Source: Pseudomonadota bacterium
GTDB lineage: Bacteria; Myxococcota_A; Polyangia; Fen-1088
Direction of reading: 5' to 3'
NCBI GenBank assembly: GCA_017881315.1
Contig: JADGRB010000018.1
Location: forward strand, 1-38,612
Length of the DNA: 38,612 nt
Shown: positions 16,883 to 25,656 of the stretch, one piece after another
How positions within the stretch are numbered: position 1 is the stretch's first letter
How the letters are laid out: each line of letters starts with the position of its first letter
The notes under the pieces: model-generated
Seen by the model: only the letters and a program-made list of their open reading frames with translations
What the model was told of the DNA's origin: nothing
Database searches by the model: none
Program-made: the position numbers and the translations under genes

Positions 16883-18007
16883 CTACTGACCTTCGGGGGG
16901 TCGGGGGACGTGGTGTTTCTTGACCGGCTTGGGCGCGATCGCCTCGTCTTGCGCCGAGGGCGGGGGGGCGGCCACGACGGCGTGAGGCTTCTTGAGATCC
17001 GGGCAGCCGTTCTTCGACGGCTCGGGCGAGGCCGGCCCCGGGCGGGTCGGACAGCTGTCGTCGGCGTCCGTGATCCCGTCGCCGTCGCTGTCGATGAAGG
17101 GACACCCCGGGCGCTTCGGATCGGGCTTGGCTCCCGGCGGGGTGACCGGGCAGGCGTCCACGTTGTCGGGAACGCCGTCGCCGTCCTCGTCGGCCTCGGG
17201 ACACCCGGGGCGGAAGGGATCGGGATGTGGCCCGGCCGGCGTGTCGCGGCACTGATCTTCGTCGTCGGCGATCCCGTCGCGATCGGTGTCGGGGATGCTG
17301 ATGCGGTACGAGCCCCGCGGGCTGGCACGACGCTCGGGCGCCGACGAAGCGCCCGCGGCCGCGCGACCGAAGTGGTAGGTGAACGAGACCCCCAGGTTCC
17401 AGGCGCGCCCATCGTTGCTGTCCCGCCGATCCGGATTGACGACGCTCCCGTAGCGCAGGTAGGGACCGAGACCGAAACCTGGGGCGTCGGGAAGCTCGAA
17501 CTCCATCCCGCCCCCCAGGTCGTAGCCGAAGGCCCAGGCGAAGTTGGTGGAGGTGGGGCCGAACGCGGCGTCGAAGAACACGCGACCGTAGGGATAGACG
17601 AACGGTTCGTAGCGCGCCCCGACGCCAAACATCGTCGCGTGGTTGGCGCTGGGAAGCCACCACTGCCGCAGCGTCAGCAGACCCTGGAAGCTGTGCGGCA
17701 GGTCGTAGGTGCCTCGCAGCGCTGTGTAGAACAGCGTCGCGCTCGGTCCGCCGTTCTCGTTGTACGAGGAGATCGTCGACCCCACGCCCATGTCCAGCCC
17801 GAGCGCGGTGTGCATCGTCCAGTCGTCGATCGGCTTCGACGTCGTGGTCGGCGCCGCACGCGGGATCGGCGCAGCGGCGGCTCCCGGTTCGCCGGCAACG
17901 ATTCCTCCCGCAACCGTCGCCGCCACGACCGAAACCACCGCCCGCAAGAGATGGGCTCCCCATCTACCCCCTCGGGATGAACGCGACACGCTGAACATGG
18001 ACCGCAT
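16883..18007 (-). CDS. Outer-membrane beta-barrel protein with thrombospondin type 3 repeats
   Basis: About 374 residues from ATG 18007 (ATG 17998 and ATG 18055 are alternatives). A signal peptide with hydrophobic core (LLRAVVSVVAATVAGGIVAG) is followed by a barrel-like region (about residues 60-215) with alternating aromatic strands (ALGLDMGVGS, GVGARYEPFVYPYGRVFFDA, FGYDLGGGMEFEL, WNLGVSFTYHFGR). Then come three Asp-rich TSP3 calcium-binding repeats (about 240-335: DTDRDGIADDEDQC, DEDGDGVPDNVDAC, DSDGDGITDADDSC) with paired Cys. Related proteins usually end in an OmpA peptidoglycan-binding domain; here the chain stops after a Lys/Pro tail without it. It probably lies in the outer membrane with the repeats on the periplasmic side or outside. 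It is the last gene of a minus-strand run. Confidence 0.85.
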   Translation of the reverse strand: MRSMFSVSRSSRGGRWGAHLLRAVVSVVAATVAGGIVAGEPGAAAAPIPRAAPTTTSKPIDDWTMHTALGLDMGVGSTISSYNENGGPSATLFYTALRGTYDLPHSFQGLLTLRQWWLPSANHATMFGVGARYEPFVYPYGRVFFDAAFGPTSTNFAWAFGYDLGGGMEFELPDAPGFGLGPYLRYGSVVNPDRRDSNDGRAWNLGVSFTYHFGRAAAGASSAPERRASPRGSYRISIPDTDRDGIADDEDQCRDTPAGPHPDPFRPGCPEADEDGDGVPDNVDACPVTPPGAKPDPKRPGCPFIDSDGDGITDADDSCPTRPGPASPEPSKNGCPDLKKPHAVVAAPPPSAQDEAIAPKPVKKHHVPRPPEGQ

Positions 18008-18123
18008 ATTGCCAGAAGCGCCCTCCGGCGACGATGCCCCCGATTCGTACCGCAAGTAAGTAGATGCCCGGAACCATCTTTTCGGATCAAATCAGACCAA
18101 CTAAAGGGGGGAGCCGACAGGAT

Positions 18124-18681
18124 CTAGAGCGCCCGCGCGACCAGCGCGTCGAGGATCGTGCGACCGGCCGGCCAGTCGCCCAGGCCGGAGGCGGCGTTGA
18201 GATGGCCGCGCGGGCCGGCGTCGACGAAGTCCGCGCCCCAGGCGGCCGCGAATCCCCGCGCGCGTTCGAGCGTCACGTAGGGATCGGTTTCGCTCGCGAC
18301 GACGGTGGCGGGGAACGGCAACGGCTGGAGCGGCAATGGCGCGAACACCTGCGTCTCCGCGGGGGTGCAGCTCGGCGAATCGACGTCGGCCGGCGCGACC
18401 AGGAGGGCGGCTTTCACCCGGGCGGCGGCTGGCCTCGTCGCGGCGTGCGCGACCAGCGCGCAACCCAGGCTGTGCGCCACCAGGACCACCCTCTCGCGCG
18501 CGGCCCCGATGGCCGCCTCCAGCGCCGCCAGCCAGGCCTCGCGCTCCGGATGGTCCCAGTCCAGTTGAACGACGCGACGGTGTCGCGGGTAGAGCTTCTG
18601 CCAGCGGGTCTGCCAGTGTTCGGGACCCGAGCCACCGAGGCCGGGCAGGATCAAGACCAGCGGCGATTTCCGGGCGCGCAT
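18124..18681 (-). CDS. RBBP9/YdeN-like serine hydrolase
   Basis: A 185-residue small alpha/beta hydrolase of the RBBP9/YdeN family. Visible elements are the N-terminal LVLILPGLGGSGPEHWQTRW (oxyanion region and family hallmark), the nucleophile elbow VAHSLGC with its Ser, an acid in ASETDPYV and the catalytic His in RGHLNAASGLGDWP. These are all in the order expected for the family, and the length is standard. No signal peptide is present. ATG 18681 gives exactly the family N-terminus. It follows tadA by 22 bases on the same strand and is probably cotranscribed. The natural substrate of this family is mostly unknown. Confidence 0.88.
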   Translation of the reverse strand: MRARKSPLVLILPGLGGSGPEHWQTRWQKLYPRHRRVVQLDWDHPEREAWLAALEAAIGAARERVVLVAHSLGCALVAHAATRPAAARVKAALLVAPADVDSPSCTPAETQVFAPLPLQPLPFPATVVASETDPYVTLERARGFAAAWGADFVDAGPRGHLNAASGLGDWPAGRTILDALVARAL

Positions 18682-18703
18682 CGGAAACGGGGTGCCGCGC
18701 CCC

Positions 18704-19225
18704 TCACGGCGTTCGGCCCTCGGGCTGTCGGAGACGGGAGAAGAATCCCCGCAGCAGCGCCGCCCCCTCCGCCCCCAGGACGCCCGGAACGACCTCCACC
18801 CGATGGTTGAGGCGGGGATCGTCGACCAGGTTGTAGAGGGTGCGGACGGCACCCGCCTTCGGGTCATCGCAGCCGAAATAGAGACGGCGGATGCGGGCGT
18901 TGACCAGCGCGCCGGCGCACATGGGGCAGGGTTCCATGGTGACGAAGAGATCGGCGTCGCACAGGCGCCAGCTGCCGAGGGTGGCCGCCGCGCGGCGCAG
19001 CGCCAGGATCTCGGCGTGCGCCGTGGGATCGCTCGCGGTCTCGCGCTCGTTGTGGGCGATGGCGACGATGGTGTCGCCCAACACCACCACGGCGCCGACC
19101 GGCACCTCGCCGCGGCCACCGGCCTCCTCGGCCGCCGCCAGCGCCTGGCGCATGAAGGCGAGCTCGCGCTCGGAGACCGCGGTGAAATCCGGGAACGGAA
19201 GCGAGGCGGAAGCGACGGTGGCCAT
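18704..19225 (-). CDS. tadA: tRNA-specific adenosine deaminase
   Basis: A 173-residue zinc deaminase that converts adenosine 34 of tRNA-Arg(ACG) to inosine, widening decoding of Arg codons. The active site is intact: HAE at 70-72 (His zinc ligand, Glu proton shuttle) and PCPMC at 99-103 (Cys100 and Cys103 zinc ligands). LYNLVDDPRLNHRVEVVPGVL is the usual C-terminal part, and the length is typical. ATG 19225 is divergent from the M48 protease gene, whose GTG is only 27 bases away. Confidence 0.95.
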   Translation of the reverse strand: MATVASASLPFPDFTAVSERELAFMRQALAAAEEAGGRGEVPVGAVVVLGDTIVAIAHNERETASDPTAHAEILALRRAAATLGSWRLCDADLFVTMEPCPMCAGALVNARIRRLYFGCDDPKAGAVRTLYNLVDDPRLNHRVEVVPGVLGAEGAALLRGFFSRLRQPEGRTP

Positions 19226-19240
19226 TGGTCAGGCTTATTC

Positions 19241-19248
19241 TATTATCA
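19241..19248. promoter_or_regulatory. Overlapping divergent -10 elements between tadA and the M48 gene
   Basis: TATTATC(A) reads TATTAT on the plus strand (19241-19246) and GATAAT on the minus strand (19243-19248). On the plus strand only six bases separate it from GTG 19253, so a transcript would be nearly leaderless; on the minus strand 17 bases remain to ATG 19225. No clear -35 was found for either direction. Confidence 0.45.
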
Positions 19249-19252
19249 TCCG

Positions 19253-20179
19253 GTGCCGAAACCCGAGATCGATCTGTCATTTGCGCGTTACGTCGCGGCG
19301 CGAAAGGGGGACGCGTCGACCCGGGCCCGCGAGGGCACGGCCTACGCCTACGGCGGCGACGTCAAGGTGCGCGTGGCCCTCGACCGCATCCGGCCGGTGA
19401 CGCTGGCGGTGGAGGCGACCGTGCGCCTCTGGCAGTCGGTCGAAAAGAGCCGGATGCTCGGCACGGCGGTCAAGGTGACGCCCAAGCAGTTCCCGCGCAT
19501 CGCCAAGCTGGCCGAGCGCTGCGCCGACACCCTGCGCATCCCGTTGCCGACCCTCTACGTGTCGCCCAACATCGGATCGCTAAATGCGCACACCTTCGGC
19601 ACCGCGGACGACCCGTACATCGTCGTCAACGCCGCGCTCATCGATCACCTCTCGGAGCCGGAGCTGCTGGACGTGATCGGCCACGAGTGCGGCCACATCC
19701 AGAACAACCATGTCGTCTATCTGACCACGCTGCATTTTCTGACCCACGCCGCGAACGCCTTCCTGCGCTGGAGCGTCAAGCCGGCGGTGCTCGCGCTCAA
19801 CGCCTGGGCCCGTCGCGCGGAGATCACCTGCGATCGCGCCGGGCTCATCTGCACACGCGATCTCGACGTGTCGATCGGCTGTCTGGTCAAGCTGGCGCTC
19901 GGATCCCGCAAGCTCTACAGCGACGTCAACATCGAGGAGTATCTGGCGCAGCTCGACGAGACCGACCGCGGGGTGGGGCGCTTCGACGAGCTTCTGCGCA
20001 CGCATCCGTATCTGCCCAAGCGGGTGGCGGCGCTGCGGCTGTACGCCGAGACCGCGTACTTCAAGAGCCTGATCGGGAGCGCGCGGGGAGGGGGGGACAC
20101 CGCGGGCGAGCCGCCGGCGGGGACCTCGAAGGATGAATGCGACGCCCGAGTCGGGGAATTGCTGTCGGTGCTGCGGTGA
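19253..20179 (+). CDS. M48-family zinc metalloprotease
   Basis: A 308-residue peptidase of the M48 (Ste24/HtpX) class. The zinc site is HECGH (His144, Glu145, His148) in VIGHECGHIQNNH, with the third ligand Glu in RRAEITCDRAGLI. The core also shows NAHTFGTADDPYIVVNAALID, typical of M48. There is no signal peptide. The stretch between the zinc site and the third ligand (LHFLTHAANAFLRWSV, KPAVLALNAW) is moderately hydrophobic and may touch a membrane. GTG 19253 is preferred: it starts just before PKPEIDLSF and a -10-like box lies just upstream. The stop overlaps the GTG of the first dynamin-like gene (GTGA), so the protease and both GTPases are coupled. Substrates are unknown. Confidence 0.88.
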   Translation: MPKPEIDLSFARYVAARKGDASTRAREGTAYAYGGDVKVRVALDRIRPVTLAVEATVRLWQSVEKSRMLGTAVKVTPKQFPRIAKLAERCADTLRIPLPTLYVSPNIGSLNAHTFGTADDPYIVVNAALIDHLSEPELLDVIGHECGHIQNNHVVYLTTLHFLTHAANAFLRWSVKPAVLALNAWARRAEITCDRAGLICTRDLDVSIGCLVKLALGSRKLYSDVNIEEYLAQLDETDRGVGRFDELLRTHPYLPKRVAALRLYAETAYFKSLIGSARGGGDTAGEPPAGTSKDECDARVGELLSVLR

Positions 20180-22062
20180 GTGACGCAAAATCGCCCTCGG
20201 TGGACGAACGCAAGACGGCGATCCGCGGCGTTCTGGGCGACCTCGCCGCGGCGGCGGAGGCGGCCGGCCTGCCCTGGATCGCTCGTGACGTCCGCGAGAC
20301 GCGGCTGCCGAAGCTCGACGAGGAACGGTTCTCGGTGGTGGTGCTGGGCGAGTTCAACCACGGCAAGTCGACGTTCATAAACGCGCTCCTCGGCGGCCCG
20401 ATCCTGCCGACCGGCATCACGCCGACGACGGCGATCTTGACCCACATCGCGCATGGCGCGCGCGCGTCCGCCACGCTGGTCGGTGACGACGGGGCGCGCC
20501 GGTCGATCGATGCAGGCGCGCTCGGTGACTGGCTGACGGTCGACGGGCTCGGCGCCAGCGGCGAGGGCGATCGCGCGAAGGTCGCCAACGCGAAGGGCGG
20601 CGAAGCGAAGGGCGGCGACACAAAGTCTTCGGGGAAGGGCGTCGCCGGCGTTCACCACGTCGAGCTGACGCACCCGGCGGCGTTGCTGGAAGATCGACTG
20701 ACCATCGTCGACACGCCGGGGGTGAACGACATCAACGAGCAGCGCGCCGAGATCACGTACGGGTACCTGCCGCGGGCCGACGCGGCGGTGTTTCTGCTCG
20801 ATGCGACGCAGATCCTGACCGCCTCCGAGCGTCAGTTCCTCGAGGAGCGCATCCTGCGATCCACGCGCGATCGCCTGCTCTTCGTGGTCGCCAAGGTGGA
20901 TCTCCTGAGCGACGCGGAGCTGGCCGAGACGCTGGCGTTCGCGCGCAAGCACCTGACCGCGATCGTGCCCGAGCCGGCGATCTATCCGGTTTCGGCCAAG
21001 CGGGCGCTGGCGGGTGATCGGGCGGGCTCTGGCCTGGACGCGTTCGTCGCCGCGCTCGGCACGACCGTCGCGCACGAGCGCCGCCGGCTGCTTCTCGATC
21101 ATGCGTTGGCGGACGCGACCCGTCTCTCCGCCTTCATCCGCCAGAGCCTGGCCATTCACCGCCGCTCGCTCGAGCTGTCGTTCCCCGAGCTCGAGGAGCG
21201 GATCGTCCGCGCGCAGGAGAAGCTGCGCACCGGCAAGAAGGTGCTCGAGACCGCCGCAGCCGCCGTGCGCGCCGAGACCGCCGCCCTCAAGGCGCGGGTG
21301 CGCCAGGATCTGGCCGACTTCACCGTCGAGCTCCGGGAAGGCCTCGCCGCGGACATCGACAAGGTGGAGGCGGCCGACGTCCGTCGCTACCTTTCGTTCT
21401 TCGTGCAAGACACCTGGAAGTCGTGGACCGAAGCGGAAGGGGAGCGGATCGCCGCCGAGCTCGAAAGGCTGGCCGAGACGGTCATTCAGGTCGCCAACGA
21501 GAATGTCCGCGAGGTCATCGACCTCGTCTCGACCGAGCTCGGCCCGGCGGACGCCAAGGTCGACATCAAGGTCGACACGCTCAAATACGACGCGTCGATC
21601 TTCGCGCTCGGCGCGCTCGGGACGACGGTGTTCCTGTTCGTCGACGGTTTGGTGGGCGGCGTGCTGACGCTGGCTGCGCCGCTCTTGGCGTTCGTGCTGC
21701 GGGGCCGCGTCGCCGCCGAGGTCAAGACCGAGGCGAAGGCCCAGGGGCCGGTCGCGATCGATCGGGTCGCGGCGCTGGTCGGTCCCAAGCTCGACGAGAT
21801 CATCGACGGGTTCGGTTCGCGGCTGCTCGAGTTCGTCGCGCAGGCCGGCGACGCCCTGTCGCGCGGCATCGCCGAGGTGCTCGACCTGGCGCTGCGCGAG
21901 CGGCGCGCGACCAAGGACCACGCGCCCTCCGCGGGCGCGGAGAGCAAGATCGACGTCGCCTTGAGCGGTCTGCGCGCGATCGACGAGCGGATCGTCGACA
22001 TCCGCCAGCGGGTCTGGTCGCCAGACGGCGACGCCCCGGCGCCGCCGTCCGCGGGCGCCTGA
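20176..22062 (+). CDS. Dynamin-like GTPase 1, with hydrophobic membrane segment
   Basis: A 628-residue large GTPase of the bacterial dynamin-like family, expected to bind and remodel membranes. G1 is GEFNHGKS (58-65), G2 is within PTGITPTTAIL, G3 is DTPGVND (Asp179) and G4 is AKVD (239-242) with Ala in place of Asn/Thr. A low-complexity Ala/Lys/Gly insert with duplicated AKGGEAKGGD lies between G2 and G3. After a long helical stalk (about 300-470) comes a hydrophobic hairpin (about 474-510: IFALGALGTTVFLFVDG, GGVLTLAAPLLAFVL), as in membrane-inserting dynamin-like proteins. More helices follow. GTG 20176 overlaps the protease stop; the stop overlaps the next ATG. With the second GTPase it could form a hetero-oligomer. 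Confidence 0.9.
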   Translation: MSDAKSPSVDERKTAIRGVLGDLAAAAEAAGLPWIARDVRETRLPKLDEERFSVVVLGEFNHGKSTFINALLGGPILPTGITPTTAILTHIAHGARASATLVGDDGARRSIDAGALGDWLTVDGLGASGEGDRAKVANAKGGEAKGGDTKSSGKGVAGVHHVELTHPAALLEDRLTIVDTPGVNDINEQRAEITYGYLPRADAAVFLLDATQILTASERQFLEERILRSTRDRLLFVVAKVDLLSDAELAETLAFARKHLTAIVPEPAIYPVSAKRALAGDRAGSGLDAFVAALGTTVAHERRRLLLDHALADATRLSAFIRQSLAIHRRSLELSFPELEERIVRAQEKLRTGKKVLETAAAAVRAETAALKARVRQDLADFTVELREGLAADIDKVEAADVRRYLSFFVQDTWKSWTEAEGERIAAELERLAETVIQVANENVREVIDLVSTELGPADAKVDIKVDTLKYDASIFALGALGTTVFLFVDGLVGGVLTLAAPLLAFVLRGRVAAEVKTEAKAQGPVAIDRVAALVGPKLDEIIDGFGSRLLEFVAQAGDALSRGIAEVLDLALRERRATKDHAPSAGAESKIDVALSGLRAIDERIVDIRQRVWSPDGDAPAPPSAGA

Positions 22063-24758
22063 TGGGCATCCTGGACCGAATCGCGGGCACGCTCGAAGAG
22101 CTGACCGGCGACGGCGACGCCACCATCGCCGCGGAGGTTGCCCGAGCCCGCACGATGGCCGAGCGGGGTGACACCACGACGGCCGAAGGCTTGCTGCTCG
22201 AGATCACCCGGCGCGCCCCGCGCGCGCCACTGCCGTTTCTGGCGCTGGGCCAGCTGCTGGCGGCGCGCGGCGCGCTCGAAGAAGCGGTGGTCCCGCTCGG
22301 TCACGCCGTCGATCTCGAGGGGAACGACGCCGAAGCCTGGGTGACGCTCGGCGAGGTGCTCGCGCGCCTCGGGCGGGCGGAGCCCGCGGCCGACGCGCTC
22401 CGAAGGGCGCTGAGGCTGGCGGTCGATCCGGTCGATCCGGTCAATCCAACTTTGCCAATCGGTCCGATCCTGCCGGCCCCCCGCGGTCCCAGCCTGCGCC
22501 GGCGAGCGCATGCGGCGCTCGGAGCGGTTCACGCCTCCACGGGACGGTTCCAACAGGCAGCGCGCGAGCTGCGCAAGGGGCTCGATCTTGCCGGCGACGA
22601 CGACCGCCGTCTGTCGCTCGACTACGGCCGGGTCCTCGCGCGCCTGGGCGAGCGGGAAGCGTCCGAGTGGTTGACCCGCGCCGCGCGCGCGCCGGCGGCC
22701 GACCCGTCGGTCTTCGCCGAAGCCGCGACCGCGACCCGCGACCCCGCGCGCGCCGAAGCGCTGCTCCGCGAGGGGCTCGCCGCCGCGCCGCAAGACCTCT
22801 CTCTGCGGGCGGCGCTGGTCCGGTTTCTGGCCCACGCCGGACGCAGCGACGAGGCCATCGCCCTCGCGCACACCGCCCGCGACGCCGCCCCCGAAGATCC
22901 CCGCGCGTGGGCCGCCCTCCGGGAGGCCTGCGCCGCCGCCGGGTGCTGGCCCGAGGCGCTGGCGGCCGCCGCCACCGAATCGCGCCTCGGGTCGCCCGCG
23001 ACGCTCGGCACGCGCGCTTCGCTCGCGCTCGGCGCCGAAGATCCCGAGGCGCTCGCCGAGCTGGCGCGGGCTGCGGTTGCGGCAGATTCCGCGCCTGAGA
23101 CGGCGCTGCGAGCTGCGCTCGGCAGGTTCGTCGATGGCGGCGCGAGCGAAGCGGATCTTCTCGCGCTCGGTCGCCTCGCGCCCGGCGAGCCCGGCCGGCG
23201 ATTTCTGGCCCGGGCCGGTGCGCCGGCGGCGCCGCCCGTGGGCCAGCTGGCCGGGCTGCTGAGCTGGGCGCAGGCTTTCGCCGCCACCAATCAGGCGCTC
23301 TTCGGCCTGGCGGCGGCGGCCGGGCGCGCCGCCGAGGCGCTCGATCGCCCGCTGCTGGTGGCCGTGATGGGCGAATTCAACGCCGGCAAATCGTCATTCG
23401 TCAACGCGCTCTGCGGCGACGAAGTCGCCCCCACCGGCATCACGCCCACCACCGCGACCATCAACGTCCTCCGTTACGGCGACGTCGCGCAGGCCCGCGT
23501 GGTCCACCACGACGGAACCACCCGCGCGATACCGGCCAGCGCGGTGGCGGCGTTCCTGACCGCGCTCCGCGACGACGACGCGCGCGACGTTCGGATGGTG
23601 GAGATCTTTCTCCCCCTCGAAGCGCTCCGCCGCGTCGAGATCGTCGACACGCCCGGCCTGAATTCCATCCGCCCCGAGCACGAACGTGTGGCGCGCGACT
23701 TCCTGCGCGACGCGGACGCCATCGTCTGGGTTTTCGCGGTCGGCCAGGCCGCCAAGGCGACCGAGAAGGAGGCGCTCGAGCTGGCGCACGCCGCCGGCAA
23801 GCGGGTAGTCGGCGTCGTCAACAAGATCGACCGAGCCGAGCCGGCCGAAGTGGAGGCGGTGGTCCGTCACCTGAGCGGCGCGCTGGGCGAGCTGCTCGAT
23901 TCGGTGGTCCCATTCTCTGCCACCCGGGCGCTGGCCGCCCGCCGCGCGGGACAGGCGGATCCCGCGTTCGACACCCTGAGCGCGGTTCTCGAGAAGAGCT
24001 TCTTCGCCCAGGCGCTCGCCTTGAAGCGCGCCACCGCCATCGCGGCGCTGGGCCGCTTTCAGAGCGCGGCTCAAGAGGCGGCGACTGCTGCCAGACCAAC
24101 CACCCCCGACCTCGATGCGGCGCGCACCGCCCTGGAAGGGCTCGCCGAACGGATCGGCAGCGCGCTCGACGCCGAGCGGATCGCACTGCGGGCCCGCGTC
24201 CACGAGGGCTACCGCCGCGCCGCGATCGAGGTCCGCGAGTTCGTGCAGCCGCGCTCCTGGCTGTTCGGCGACCACCGGGCGACCCCCGCCGACGAGGAGT
24301 TCCTGGCCGAGCTGCTGGAGGACGCCGTGGCGCGCGCCGCGGACCGGACGCGCGCCGCGCTCCTCGCCGCGTTGCCAGGACCGGACGATCCGGACACGCT
24401 GGCACCGGCGCGCGAGGCGGCGGCCCAGGCCATCTCCACCGCGCTCGATCGCTTCGCCGCCTACGCCCGCGGGGTGATCGAAGGTGGTGCGGTGCCCGAT
24501 TTCTTCCGGCATCAACTTCCGCGGCTGCGTCTCGAGATCGCCGCCATCCGGGACGTGCTGGTGCGCCGCGCACCCGATCCCGAGGAGCCCCTCTTCGCGG
24601 GCCTCCGGCGGGATCTCGACGCCGTATTCGCCGCTGCCGAAACCGTCATCGCCGCGGCGGCAGGCGACGCCGCGATGCGCGCCCTGATCCACGACGAGAG
24701 AATCGAGCGGCCGCTGGAGGCGCTCGCGCGCGCGGGCGAGAGCCTCGAGATCTCGTAG
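22062..24758 (+). CDS. TPR-dynamin-like GTPase 2
   Basis: An 898-residue protein fusing an N-terminal TPR-like helical half (about 20-400: FLALGQLLAARGALEEAV, AWVTLGEVLARLGRAEPA and similar) to a dynamin-like GTPase. G1 is GEFNAGKS at 437-444, G2 lies in PTGITPTTATI, G3 is DTPGLNSI (near 528) and G4 is NKID at 587-590, all consensus. A helical stalk follows, with basic and aromatic residues (EFVQPRSWLFGDH) but no obvious transmembrane hairpin, unlike its partner. A Pro-rich repeat (DPVDPVNPTLPIGPILP) interrupts the TPR half. ATG 22062 shares one base with the stop of GTPase 1 (TGATG). The TPR part probably recruits partners or cargo; the first GTPase may supply the membrane anchor. Both statements are inference. 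Confidence 0.88.
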   Translation: MGILDRIAGTLEELTGDGDATIAAEVARARTMAERGDTTTAEGLLLEITRRAPRAPLPFLALGQLLAARGALEEAVVPLGHAVDLEGNDAEAWVTLGEVLARLGRAEPAADALRRALRLAVDPVDPVNPTLPIGPILPAPRGPSLRRRAHAALGAVHASTGRFQQAARELRKGLDLAGDDDRRLSLDYGRVLARLGEREASEWLTRAARAPAADPSVFAEAATATRDPARAEALLREGLAAAPQDLSLRAALVRFLAHAGRSDEAIALAHTARDAAPEDPRAWAALREACAAAGCWPEALAAAATESRLGSPATLGTRASLALGAEDPEALAELARAAVAADSAPETALRAALGRFVDGGASEADLLALGRLAPGEPGRRFLARAGAPAAPPVGQLAGLLSWAQAFAATNQALFGLAAAAGRAAEALDRPLLVAVMGEFNAGKSSFVNALCGDEVAPTGITPTTATINVLRYGDVAQARVVHHDGTTRAIPASAVAAFLTALRDDDARDVRMVEIFLPLEALRRVEIVDTPGLNSIRPEHERVARDFLRDADAIVWVFAVGQAAKATEKEALELAHAAGKRVVGVVNKIDRAEPAEVEAVVRHLSGALGELLDSVVPFSATRALAARRAGQADPAFDTLSAVLEKSFFAQALALKRATAIAALGRFQSAAQEAATAARPTTPDLDAARTALEGLAERIGSALDAERIALRARVHEGYRRAAIEVREFVQPRSWLFGDHRATPADEEFLAELLEDAVARAADRTRAALLAALPGPDDPDTLAPAREAAAQAISTALDRFAAYARGVIEGGAVPDFFRHQLPRLRLEIAAIRDVLVRRAPDPEEPLFAGLRRDLDAVFAAAETVIAAAAGDAAMRALIHDERIERPLEALARAGESLEIS
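22421..22447 (+). repeat. Three 9-bp tandem repeats in the TPR-dynamin gene
   Basis: GGTCGATCC occurs twice and GGTCAATCC once in a row, encoding VDP-VDP-VNP. The repeat begins the Pro-rich insert between TPR units. Confidence 0.8.
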
Positions 24759-24810
24759 TCACTCCGGTACGCCGGTTGGTCTCGGTGGGCCTGGGTTTCA
24801 AGCTCGGTCT

Positions 24811-25644
24811 TCACCGTCGAGGTGGCTGGCAGCGCGGGCAGAAGAACGTGGCGCGACCGGCATCGACCCGCCGGCGGATCGCGGTGCCGCAGCTCGGGCA
24901 GGGTTTAGACGCGCGACCGTAGACCTGCAGTGCGGCGGCGTTGTCGCCCCGTTGGCCGTCAGCGTCGACATAGTCGCGCAGCGTGGTACCCCGGCGCGCG
25001 ATCCCGCCCGCCAGCACCGCACCCACCGCCTCGAGCAGCTCGGCCGCCCGGCGCCGGACCCGATCGGCGGGCGTCGCGGGGTGAATGCCGGCCCGGAACA
25101 GCGCTTCCGAGACGTAGATGTTTCCAAGGCCGGCGATCCGACGCTGGTCCAGCAGGAACGCCTTGATCGGCGCGCGGACGCCGGTCAGGGCCGCGGCCAG
25201 GGTCGTCGCGTCGAACCCGGCGAGTGCGTCGGGACCGAGATCGGCGAGCGCGGCCACCCGGGCCAGCGGCCTTCCCGGCTCCACCCAGCCGAAGCGGCGC
25301 GCGTCGACGAAGCGCAGCTCGTCCCCGCCCGCGAGCCCGAAGACGACGTGCGTGTGCGGCGCCCGCGCCCCCGCGGCCGGCTGCACCCGCAATCGCCCGG
25401 TCATGCCCAGGTGAATGACGACGCCTTCGTCCCGCGGCCGGTCGCTCTCGAGGATGATGTACTTGCCGCGCCGGCGCACGCCGGCGATCGTGCGGCCCAC
25501 GAGGACCGCGCGGAGTCCGCGCAGATCGATCGGGCGCAAGAGATGGAGCGGACGCCTACTCCACCAGACCGATTCGATCCGGCGCCCGCGAACGATCGGC
25601 TCCAGGCCGCGCACGATCGTTTCGACCTCGGGGAGCTCGGGCAC
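24811..25644 (-). CDS. mutM: Formamidopyrimidine-DNA glycosylase
   Basis: A 277-residue base-excision repair enzyme that removes 8-oxoguanine and formamidopyrimidines and nicks the abasic site. The mature N-terminus PELPEVET supplies catalytic Pro2 and Glu3; the conserved Lys lies in RRGKYIILES, and GLGNIYVSEALF is the helix-two-turn-helix. The zinc finger at the C-terminus is complete (CPSCG near the KPCPSCGTAI part and FFCPRCQ). Start is GTG 25644; no other start places Pro at position 2. It is the last gene of the minus-strand run and follows rsmA by 12 bases. Confidence 0.96.
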   Translation of the reverse strand: MPELPEVETIVRGLEPIVRGRRIESVWWSRRPLHLLRPIDLRGLRAVLVGRTIAGVRRRGKYIILESDRPRDEGVVIHLGMTGRLRVQPAAGARAPHTHVVFGLAGGDELRFVDARRFGWVEPGRPLARVAALADLGPDALAGFDATTLAAALTGVRAPIKAFLLDQRRIAGLGNIYVSEALFRAGIHPATPADRVRRRAAELLEAVGAVLAGGIARRGTTLRDYVDADGQRGDNAAALQVYGRASKPCPSCGTAIRRRVDAGRATFFCPRCQPPRR

Positions 25645-25656
25645 CGCGCCCCTGGC

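Noticed and set aside
19915-21921. A 668-codon minus-strand frame opposite the first dynamin gene
   Set aside because: Antisense shadow; the plus strand carries all GTPase motifs.
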